A stretch of DNA of 49,194 bases, taken from Rathayibacter tritici (lineage in GTDB: Bacteria > Actinomycetota > Actinomycetes > Actinomycetales > Microbacteriaceae). The notes beneath the pieces are model-generated. The model had not been told where the DNA came from and made no database searches. It saw only the letters and a program-made list of their open reading frames with translations. The stretch spans positions 1 to 49,194 of the forward strand of contig NZ_PSWS01000016.1 in the NCBI RefSeq assembly GCF_002932875.1. The letters are read 5' to 3'. Positions 42,574 to 49,194 of this stretch are shown here, piece by piece (the first letter of the stretch is position 1; every line of letters begins with the position of its first letter). The translations under genes were made by a program, and so were the position numbers.

Positions 42574-43341
42574 TCAGTGCACGTCGGTGAAGATCACCGT
42601 CGAGTGCTGGTCCACGTGCACCTGGACGATCAGTGCGGCTGGGTCGGCGACGGAGAAGGCGCGCTTCCAGGTCACCGAGCCTCCGGGGAGCACGGCGGTG
42701 GTCGGGTCGTTGAAGGTCTCGCCCGAGTCGTAGTCCGAGATGCGGGAGGCCTCGACACCGCCGGAGGACGCGTCGATGACCACGTACGGCTCGTACGGCT
42801 TGTCGGAGTTGTTCTTGAGGACGAACGTGAGGACCACGTTCTGCGCCTGGTCGGCTCCCGTCGCGTACTTGCCGGGCTGGTACGGCGCCGGGGAGGAGGC
42901 GCCGATCGCGATGCCGTCGTCGAACACCACGCCGTCGTTGAAGGTCGACGTCATCTGCTCCTCCTGGGCGGTGCCGGGACGCGAGACCGCTTGCTGCTTC
43001 CCGACGGCGCTGAGCACACCGAAGACCGTGACCACGACCACGACCACTGCGAGGACAACCCCGAGCGCGCCCAGGACGATCCCGCTCACAGCGAACCCCT
43101 TCGGCGGGCGCTTCTTCGCCAGGCAGACGATGCCCATGATCACCGCGGTGATGCCCGCCGGAGCGCCGAGTACCGGCACGAAGGCGAGGGGCACGGCGGC
43201 GATCCCGAGGATCAGAGCCGTAATGGCGAGGGCACTGCGGGCGGGCACGGACGGCGGCGCGGATCCGGCCGAGGGCGCGGGCGCGGCCCCTGCATCGGGA
43301 CGAGGAGGAAGGGACTGAGGAGCCTGATGAGCATCTGTCAT
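42574..43341 (-). CDS. Membrane protein with DUF4190 and DUF4352-like domains
   Basis: A 255-residue protein. A Pro/Ala-rich cytoplasmic N-terminus (about 35 residues) is followed by a DUF4190-like pair of helices (ALAITALILGIAAVPLAFVP and GFAVSGIVLGALGVVLAVVV, with a KKRPPKG turn) and a third hydrophobic stretch. An extracellular beta-sandwich like DUF4352 then carries NVVLTFVLKNNSDKPYEPYV and TAVLPGGSVTWKRAFSVADP. Function unknown; such exported immunoglobulin-like domains are common in Gram-positive bacteria. Its stop converges with the BCCT gene 31 bases away. Confidence 0.82.
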   Translation of the reverse strand: MTDAHQAPQSLPPRPDAGAAPAPSAGSAPPSVPARSALAITALILGIAAVPLAFVPVLGAPAGITAVIMGIVCLAKKRPPKGFAVSGIVLGALGVVLAVVVVVVTVFGVLSAVGKQQAVSRPGTAQEEQMTSTFNDGVVFDDGIAIGASSPAPYQPGKYATGADQAQNVVLTFVLKNNSDKPYEPYVVIDASSGGVEASRISDYDSGETFNDPTTAVLPGGSVTWKRAFSVADPAALIVQVHVDQHSTVIFTDVH

Positions 43342-43422
43342 TCCTCCACTCTGCCCGAGAGGACGTCCCGCTCCTTCAGGATGGCGCGGAACGCCGCCCG
43401 CCCCGAGAGCACTCCGCGGAGA

Positions 43423-43617
43423 TCAGCTGGGCGACGGGATGACGGGGTGCTCCGGCGGGTCCTGGTCGTCGTCGAGGCGGGCATCGGCGCCCTGGTCGAG
43501 TGCTTCGTCGACAGCCTCGGGGTCGTCGATCTCGGGTGGGACCGGCAGGGAACCGCCGTCGGGTCGGGTGGTGTCGGTGACGTCCTCGGGGGCGTCGAAG
43601 CCGAAGCTGCTCATCAT
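43423..43617 (-). CDS. Small acidic protein, 64 residues
   Basis: A short open frame starting ATGATG at 43617 with GAGAGGG just upstream. It encodes an acidic, Pro/Asp-rich, probably disordered peptide (MMSSFGFDAPEDVTDTTRPD at the N-terminus) with no domain that I recognise. Strong G/C in third positions and a good ribosome-binding site make it plausible. It lies between the DUF4190/4352 gene and the beta-lactamase-like gene on the same strand. Confidence 0.5.
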   Translation of the reverse strand: MMSSFGFDAPEDVTDTTRPDGGSLPVPPEIDDPEAVDEALDQGADARLDDDQDPPEHPVIPSPS

Positions 43618-43777
43618 TCCCTCTCCGCGCTCCGCCCGGGAGGCGGCGCTGCTGCGGGCAGCCTAGATCGCGGCGCGGGGCGCGGTCACGGACTTGACGA
43701 CGGGGGCAGAACACCGATCGAGGACGAGCATTCTTGTCGAGTTCACGAGAAGTGAACACGACCACTGAACAGCCGCC

Positions 43778-44680
43778 TCAGTGCACGTACTCGAGGAGGT
43801 CGGCGCCGAGGGTGCGCATGCCCTCGAGCACGGCGAGGCGGTAGTGCAGGGTCGTGTCGTCGAACTGGGTCGCCACCGCGTAGGCGACGCCGGCGCGGGG
43901 TCCGCGAAGGACGCCCGCCTCAGCGCGGACGCCGACGTCGGTGCCGGTGGTGTTCACGAGCAGGACCCCGTGATCGGGGTGCCGATGCGCGAGCGGGTCG
44001 AGGCCGAAGGACGCGGCGACCATCGACAGGTCGGTCCCGAGCGAGAGCCAGCCGATCACCCGCGAGCTGACGGCGGCATCGACGACGTCGCCGTTCGCGA
44101 GGGTGGCCAGCAGCCAGGTCAGTTCCCGGGCCGAGCCGATCGAGAGCTGCGGTGCATCGTCGGGGCCCCGCTCGTCGCGGACGACATCGAGCAGAGCGGT
44201 GCGCGAGAGCCCCAGCGCCTCCGCCCGCTCGCGAACGGCGTCGAGACCGACGCGGCGGAGCAGGACGTTCGTCGCCAGGTTGTCGCTGGACGCGCCGACG
44301 AGTGCGGCGAGGTCGGCGATCGGCATCGACGGCACCTGGAGGTGCTGCCAGATCCCGGAGCCCGCGACCGCGTCGGCGGCGGTCCGGTCGACCAGCCGCA
44401 GGTTCTCCTGCGGCTCGTGCGCGAGGCGGGCGGCGACCTCGATCAACAGCACGACGGTGCCCAGGGACGCGGTGGGCATCGAGACGGAGTCGTCGACGGC
44501 GAAGAGGGTGCGCCCGGTCGTCAGGTCGACGGCGCGCGCCGAAACGACGACGCCGTCGACCGCGAGGCGTCCGAGGGCATCGAAGCCGCGCTGGAAGTTG
44601 TCGCGGTCGCCGGCCCCCTTGTGCCGGCCCCGCCGGTTGCGTCGGTTCTCACGGCGGGTCTCGCTGGTGGGAATCACCAC
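43778..44680 (-). CDS. Class A beta-lactamase-fold protein lacking catalytic lysines
   Basis: A 300-residue protein of the class A beta-lactamase/serine hydrolase fold. The nucleophile Ser72 is present in MPTASLGTVVLL, but the SxxK lysine is Thr (SLGT). The SDN motif is intact in GASSDNLATN (about 130). The KTG box reads TTG in VNTTGTDVGVRAEAG (about 242). A possible omega-loop Glu is in RDERGPDD. With both lysines replaced, hydrolysis of beta-lactams is unlikely; it may be a binding or regulatory protein. There is no signal peptide, and the N-terminus is very basic (RRENRRNRRGRHKGA). The GTG at 44680 has AAAGGGG upstream. An ATG at 44740 would add 20 residues. Confidence 0.8.
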   Translation of the reverse strand: MVIPTSETRRENRRNRRGRHKGAGDRDNFQRGFDALGRLAVDGVVVSARAVDLTTGRTLFAVDDSVSMPTASLGTVVLLIEVAARLAHEPQENLRLVDRTAADAVAGSGIWQHLQVPSMPIADLAALVGASSDNLATNVLLRRVGLDAVRERAEALGLSRTALLDVVRDERGPDDAPQLSIGSARELTWLLATLANGDVVDAAVSSRVIGWLSLGTDLSMVAASFGLDPLAHRHPDHGVLLVNTTGTDVGVRAEAGVLRGPRAGVAYAVATQFDDTTLHYRLAVLEGMRTLGADLLEYVH

Positions 44681-44841
44681 GGTTACGGCCCCTTTACGGG
44701 TCGGGAGAGCGGTTGTGCGGAGGGGGACCGAGGTCCTCACGCGCCGGCGGGACGCGAGATCGGCGGACGAGCCCTCGGCATCGGTCGGCTCTCGATGCCC
44801 GGGGCTCCTCGTCTGTGGTGCGGGGAGGTGGTCGGTGACGA

Positions 44842-46806
44842 CTACCAGATGGTGACGCGCTCGCTCGGGGAGAGCCAGAGGGCGTCGCCTTCGGAGACGT
44901 CAAAAGTAGCGTAGAACTCGTCGATGTTCCGAACGATCTGGTTGCAGCGGAACTCGGCTGGCGCGTGCGGGTCGATGGCGAGAAGGCGGATCGTCTCCTC
45001 GTCTCTCGATTTCTGCTGCCAGGCCTGGGCCCAGGAGAGGAAGAAGCGCTCGGCGCCGGTCAGACCGTCGACGACGGGCGGCTCCTGGCCCTCGAGCGAG
45101 ATCAGGTATGCCTTCCAGGCGATGGCGAGCCCGCCGAGGTCGCCAATGTTCTCGCCGATGGTGAGTGCGCCGTTCACGTGGTGCCCGGGTGTGGTCGCCG
45201 GAGCGAGCGCGTCGTACTGCGCGATGAGCGCCGTCGTCCGCTCCTCGAATGCGGCCCGATCCTCCTCGGTCCACCAGTCGGTGAGGCGGCCGTCGCCGTC
45301 GAAGCGGGAGCCCTGATCGTCGAAGCCGTGGCCGATCTCGTGGCCGATGACGGCACCGATCGCTCCGTAGTTGGCTGCGGAGTCGCGCCCCTCGTCGAAG
45401 AAGGGGAGCTGCAGGATCGCTGCGGGGAAGACGATCTCGTTGAAGCCCGGGTTGTAGTAGGCGTTGATCGTCTGCGGGGTCATGAACCACTCGTCGCGGT
45501 CGAGCGGGCGGCCGATCTTGCCGAGCTCACGGGCGAACTCGACCTCGGCGACGCGGCGGGCGTTGCCGAGCAGGTCGGTCGGGTCGATCGAGAGGGCGGA
45601 GTAGTCGCGCCAGCGGACGGGATAGCCGATCTTGGGGGTGAACGTGGCGAGCTTCTCGAGCGCCCGCTCGCGGGTGGCGGGGCTCATCCACTCGAGGTCG
45701 ACGATCGAGCGGCGGTAGGCCTCGATAAGATTCGCGACCAGCACGTCCATCGCGGCTTTCGCGGTCTCGGGGAAGTGGCGCGCGACGTAGGTGCGGCCGA
45801 CCGCTTCGCCGAGGGACGCCTCGACCAGCGACACGCCGCGCTTCCAGCGCTCGCGCTTCTGCGGAGTGCCGGTGAGGGTACGGCCGTAGAAGTCGAAGTT
45901 GGCGTCGACGAACGCGCTGGAGAGGTAGGCCGCGGCCCCCCGGATCACCTGCCAGGCCAGCCAGTCGCGCCAGGCCGGGAGCCGGTCCTCGGCCAGCAGG
46001 CCCGCGAGGCCCTGGAGGAAGCTCGGCTGGCGGACGACGACCTCGGCGAGTGCCCCCTCCGGAGCCCCCATCGCGGTGAGCCAGACGCCGAGGTCGACGC
46101 CCGCGGCGAGCTCCTCGACCTCGGCCCAGGTGCGGAGGTTGTAGGTCGCCTGGCTGTCGCGGCTGCGGACCTTGTCCCAGTGCACGGCGGCGAGCTCGGT
46201 CTCGAGCGCGACGATCCGCTCGGCGCGCGCCTCCGCGGCATCGATGCCCGCCAGCGCGAGCATCCGCGCGACGAACGGCGTGTAGGCCTCGCGGACGGAG
46301 GCGAACTCCTCCTCGCGGTAGTAGCTCTCGTCCGGCAGACCGAGGCCGCCCTGGTTGACGAAGACGAGGTAGCGCTCGGGGCTGCCGGGGTCGTTGTCGA
46401 CGAAGAGGCCGAAGAGGCCGGGGACGCCGGTGCGCTCGAAGGCACCGACAGCGCGGAGCAGGCCGGGAATCGAGTCGACCCGCTGCACGGCCGCGAGATC
46501 GTCGGCGATCGCAGCGGCGCCCAGCTCCTCCGCGCGCGCCTCGTCCATGAAGGAGGTGTAGAGGTCGCCGAACAGGCGCTCCTCGGTGCCGTGCTGCGCG
46601 GTCTGCGCCTCGACGATGATGTCGCGCACGGCCTTCTCCGCCTCCTCCTGCAGGACGTGGAACGAGCCGTACCGCGCCTTGTCTGCGGGGATCTCGGTGC
46701 GGTCGATCCACAGCCCGTTGACGTGCCGGTAGAGGTCGTCCTGCGGCCGCGTCTCGGGGTCGAGTTCGGAGCGGTCGATACCGGAGCGAGACGTCGTCGA
46801 AGTCAT
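44842..46806 (-). CDS. M13-family zinc metallopeptidase
   Basis: A 654-residue neprilysin/PepO-type zinc endopeptidase of usual length. The zinc site is VIGHEIGHGFDDQG (His-Glu-x-x-His, about 484-490), and the third ligand is the Glu in ENIGDLGGLAIAW (about 549). The N-terminal domain starts with PQDDLYRHVNGLWIDRTEIP, and the C-terminus has EFRCNQIVRNIDEFYATFDV with the Arg of the family, and LSPSERVTIW. No signal peptide is seen, so it is probably cytosolic, as for many actinobacterial PepO-like enzymes, and likely degrades small peptides. The ATG at 46806 has TAGGCT ending 7 bases upstream (leaderless arrangement). Confidence 0.95.
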   Translation of the reverse strand: MTSTTSRSGIDRSELDPETRPQDDLYRHVNGLWIDRTEIPADKARYGSFHVLQEEAEKAVRDIIVEAQTAQHGTEERLFGDLYTSFMDEARAEELGAAAIADDLAAVQRVDSIPGLLRAVGAFERTGVPGLFGLFVDNDPGSPERYLVFVNQGGLGLPDESYYREEEFASVREAYTPFVARMLALAGIDAAEARAERIVALETELAAVHWDKVRSRDSQATYNLRTWAEVEELAAGVDLGVWLTAMGAPEGALAEVVVRQPSFLQGLAGLLAEDRLPAWRDWLAWQVIRGAAAYLSSAFVDANFDFYGRTLTGTPQKRERWKRGVSLVEASLGEAVGRTYVARHFPETAKAAMDVLVANLIEAYRRSIVDLEWMSPATRERALEKLATFTPKIGYPVRWRDYSALSIDPTDLLGNARRVAEVEFARELGKIGRPLDRDEWFMTPQTINAYYNPGFNEIVFPAAILQLPFFDEGRDSAANYGAIGAVIGHEIGHGFDDQGSRFDGDGRLTDWWTEEDRAAFEERTTALIAQYDALAPATTPGHHVNGALTIGENIGDLGGLAIAWKAYLISLEGQEPPVVDGLTGAERFFLSWAQAWQQKSRDEETIRLLAIDPHAPAEFRCNQIVRNIDEFYATFDVSEGDALWLSPSERVTIW

Positions 46807-46935
46807 GGCCGACAGCCTACGTCGAGGCGCCGACAGCGGGGGTGAGTGACGTCGGGCGGCGGTCTGCGCCTCCGGCGCGGCGACGTGGGCGGTCCGACCG
46901 ACCGTAGGCCGAGCCGCTCGTGCGGCAGAGGGGGA

Positions 46936-47946
46936 TCATGCGAGGAAGACGGGCGGTCGCGTCGCGGCGTCACGGCCTGGCGAACTCCGGACCGATTCCG
47001 ATGCGCCTGCGCCCTCTGTTTCCGCGGCGCTCTCCCGCCCACTCGGAACCCCGTCCGCGGTCGCCGACATCGCACGCCGGAGGGCGCGGACGTCGCGGAA
47101 CCCCGAGAGCCGGGCGATCTCGGTTTGCGAGAACGATGCTCCGGCGGCGTTCTTCGACAGGTAGATGCGAGCGATGCGCACCCGCTCCGCCGTGAGTGAG
47201 GCCTTCGCCGAGGCGCCCGCCCGCGCGAAGACGTGGCGGAGGTTGCGCGGTGACGTGCTGACCGCCGCGGCGAGCAATTCGATGTCGAAGTCCGGATCCG
47301 TGGCCTTCGCCGCAATCGTCCGCAACGCGCCCCGATACAGGTCGCTGAAAGGCGTCATCAGCCAGGGCGACGTGCTTTCGAGCGCCTGCACCAGCAGCGC
47401 GGTCGTCAGGTACCGCACTCCCGCCGCGAAGTCCGAGAAGCCGGCGTCTTCGACGTCCATGCCCGAGTTCAACGCGGCGTTCGAGGCCGCGGCGACAGCG
47501 TCACGGTACTCCCGGGCGGGAGCGAGAAAGATCCGTCCCCCTGTGAGTTCGTCTCGGGCCGGCCGCGGGAGAGCGTCGAGGTCGTAGTCGACCTCATAGC
47601 GCGCGGTCGGGGAGCTGGAGGAGATCCGGAAGGAGTGCTTTGGGCCGGGGAGGATCGCTACGTCTCCCGGGCTGAGTTCGGCCGGTGCATCCCAGGCATC
47701 GCACTCGATCGAGGACACTCCCTCTATTTGCAGCAGCAGCAGTGCCGTCGAGGAGTCGCGACGGACCCGATAGCTGGCGCTGGTGTTCCACACGCGAGCG
47801 ATGCGGAGTTCGGGCAAGACGAGTTCGTCGGCGACGAGACGGACGTCGGAATCGGCTTCGCCGTCGGGCATCTGCCTGTCCGCCAGCCAGCTGAACACCT
47901 CCGAGCCCAGAAGGGAGTATTTGTACCGCGGCGTCTCGGTAGGCAT
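46936..47946 (-). CDS. AraC-family transcriptional regulator
   Basis: A 336-residue AraC/XylS-type regulator. The N-terminal part resembles a cupin-like AraC-binding-like domain (YRVRRDSSTALLLLQIEGVS, then SPGDVAILPGPKHSFRISSS). The C-terminal double helix-turn-helix (about residues 220-305) shows FDIELLAAAVSTSPRNLRHV, FARAGASAKASLTAERVRIA and FSQTEIARLSGFRDVRALRR. A disordered tail of about 40 residues follows. The ATG at 47946 is preceded by GGAAAG. The ligand and targets are unknown; it might control the exported protein gene at 48693 on the opposite strand. Confidence 0.9.
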   Translation of the reverse strand: MPTETPRYKYSLLGSEVFSWLADRQMPDGEADSDVRLVADELVLPELRIARVWNTSASYRVRRDSSTALLLLQIEGVSSIECDAWDAPAELSPGDVAILPGPKHSFRISSSSPTARYEVDYDLDALPRPARDELTGGRIFLAPAREYRDAVAAASNAALNSGMDVEDAGFSDFAAGVRYLTTALLVQALESTSPWLMTPFSDLYRGALRTIAAKATDPDFDIELLAAAVSTSPRNLRHVFARAGASAKASLTAERVRIARIYLSKNAAGASFSQTEIARLSGFRDVRALRRAMSATADGVPSGRESAAETEGAGASESVRSSPGRDAATRPPVFLA

Positions 47947-48692
47947 CAGCTTTCCATTCTCGGGATTCCTTGAAAGCGACGATCGCTCGGCAGTCGTGGA
48001 AATCGACTCGTCCCATCAGAATGCCTCGCTCATCACTATTCTGCTCCGTCGCGCGCAGTTTTCGGCGAAGGAACAGGCAGCGGGCGGCGACTGACAGGGC
48101 ATTTTCCGCCTCCCTACATATCGACGATTCGTCATTGATTTCGGAAAGTCAGTACGATCCTCGGTCGGCCTTGCAAAGAAGGCCAGCGCGATGAGAGAGC
48201 GGCGAAGCGGAACTCTTCGCAGCGAGGATCGCTCGGCCGGGAAAAGAGCCGTCAGGGTCGACCGTCACGGGAATCACCGGGCCGGTGCGACTCCCCGACT
48301 GACCAGTCGCTTCACCAGGAGTGACCGAACCCGAGCGCCACGGCACCGCAGTGACGGCGGCACCTGCCTCCTGTCCGCGGACGATCACGGCGGCCGCGCC
48401 GCAGGCAGAATCGACCGCTCCGCCATCTGGGGCAGGTCAGCTCAGACACCCGCGACGACTCCGGAGCCGCCCCAGAGTTACCGCCTCATCACGATTGATC
48501 GCGCCCTCCTCGCGCCCTCCTCGGCACTCTCCGCTCGCCGCCTTCCGTTCCGCTTCGCGTCGTGCGCCCCGAGACAGCGCACGCCACTTCCGGCAAGCAC
48601 GGTCATAATCCCGGCAGGTTCGTCTCTGGTCATGGGCGTGCTCAGGACACTGTTCGACGTCCGTTGACACCCACAGAAAGTTCGAGCGCACC
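47947..48692. other. 745-bp intergenic region without a convincing gene
   Basis: This lies between the divergent AraC-type regulator and the exported protein gene. Short open frames on both strands lack domains, good starts and consistent codon bias. One small perfect hairpin, GGCCTT-GCAAAG-AAGGCC (48167-48184), is present. A CATAAT sequence at 48604-48609 could be a -10 box for the exported protein gene. The G/C is lower than in neighbouring coding DNA. Confidence 0.5.
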
Positions 48693-49194
48693 ATGCCGAA
48701 GAAGAACACCCTACGAGCCACGTTCGACTCGTCCACGTGGACCATTCCCTCCGAGGACGGCCTCCACCGCCGCACCATCGTGAAGGGCGCCGCCTGGACC
48801 GTTCCGGTCGTCGCTGTGTCGATTGGTACGCCGGCTGCCGCAGCGTCGAACTCGCCGACTCTGGCGTTCACACAGGCGTCGTACAGCGGTACTGCGTGCG
48901 GCACGATCACCGGCGTGCAGGTGAAGCGCACCCTCGACGGAACCACTGCCGATCCCGGAAAAACGGTCACGGTGACGGTGACCGATGGCTATACCTTCAA
49001 AGACGGAACGAAAACCTACTCAGGAACGACCGACGCGAATGGTCTCATCTCGTTACCGGACATCAAGGTGCCGGCAAAAGGTGGAGGCTTATGCAAAATT
49101 GGTTTTTTGCCGAGTGAAAAAGATGAGTCCGCGGACGGCGTTGAAGGCATCTCGGAAGGTGCGCAGTGGCCGCCGGTAGTCGGTGTGGAATATC
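48693..49194 (+). CDS. Tat-exported protein, 3' end outside window or disrupted
   Basis: The open frame starts ATGCCGAAGAAG at 48693 and runs off the right edge (167 codons visible). A twin-arginine signal (LHRRTIVKGAAWTVPVVAVS, about 29-48) ends in an AxA-type cleavage site (TPAAAAS). The mature part looks like a secreted beta-sandwich (TLAFTQASYSGTACGTITGV, KTVTVTVTDGYTFKDGTKTY, TTDANGLISLPDIKVP). From about 49080 the character changes: the plus frame becomes AT-rich and unlike coding DNA, while the minus strand gains a frame with strong G/C third positions. The gene may therefore be interrupted near 49080. Function unknown. The ribosome-binding site is weak (AGAAAG). Confidence 0.6.
   Translation, partial: MPKKNTLRATFDSSTWTIPSEDGLHRRTIVKGAAWTVPVVAVSIGTPAAAASNSPTLAFTQASYSGTACGTITGVQVKRTLDGTTADPGKTVTVTVTDGYTFKDGTKTYSGTTDANGLISLPDIKVPAKGGGLCKIGFLPSEKDESADGVEGISEGAQWPPVVGVEY

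Noticed and set aside
48664-48669. TTGACA as a -35 box for the exported protein gene
   Set aside because: It is only 24 bases before the ATG, leaving no room for a -10 box and transcript start upstream of the start codon.

Overview
The window is high-GC actinobacterial DNA that looks like a member of the Microbacteriaceae (Rathayibacter, Clavibacter or Curtobacterium-like). The evidence is family content and style: strong G/C third positions, many GTG starts, a ClpB that lacks its N-terminal domain, a DUF2017 gene beside clpS, DUF4012, DUF6421 and DUF1206 proteins, an F420-type luciferase-like oxidoreductase, and a HAIR operator in front of clpB. Genus is inference only.

Layout. 1-4.9 kb, minus strand: a four-gene run of two half-size ABC exporters forming a heterodimer, pyrE, and a low-complexity protein running off the left edge. 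5.0-8.2 kb: xth with a small membrane protein, convergent with a DUF4012 protein. 8.4-14.2 kb: a composite island. An IS30-family transposase gene is split into a C-terminal part (8.4-9.1 kb) and an N-terminal part (13.6-14.0 kb). Between them lie about 4.5 kb of lower-GC DNA with an NgoMIV-type restriction-modification pair, a frameshifted AIPR-family (abortive-infection-type) gene and a second transposase-like tail. 14.3-23.5 kb: ordinary chromosomal genes (alpha/beta hydrolase, two GNAT acetyltransferases, DUF6421 behind a structured leader, a NarL-type two-component pair, threonine aldolase coupled to a lipoprotein). 23.7-32.4 kb: lipoamide dehydrogenase, nitroreductase, an ssu-type sulfonate ABC importer followed by acetyl-CoA synthetase, and NAD synthetase. 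32.4-33.0 kb: wreckage that includes a DUF1016 (YhcG-type nuclease) N-terminal fragment. 33.0-40.7 kb, minus strand: alcohol dehydrogenase, RadC, ClpB, an ECF-like sigma factor, DUF1206, DUF2017, ClpS and an LLM oxidoreductase. 40.8-49.2 kb: BCCT transporter, a membrane-anchored DUF4190/DUF4352-like protein, a beta-lactamase-fold protein with altered catalytic residues, an M13 metallopeptidase, an AraC-type regulator, and a Tat-exported protein reaching the right edge.

How genes work together. The two exporter halves show complementary degeneration, giving one consensus and one degenerate ATP site. The methylase and restriction enzyme overlap by one base. The sensor kinase and response regulator overlap by four bases. 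ssuB, ssuA and ssuC form one importer. ClpB carries an HspR-type operator, and clpS lies in the same same-strand neighbourhood.

The most unusual parts are the defence island nested inside a broken IS30, a family of conserved GTTGTCGCA palindromes after stop codons, a DnaA-box-like cluster near 38.6 kb, a serine hydrolase that has lost both catalytic lysines, a structured leader before DUF6421, and a recurrent TANNNT box 6-7 bases before start codons that suggests leaderless transcription. No tRNA, rRNA or CRISPR array was seen.
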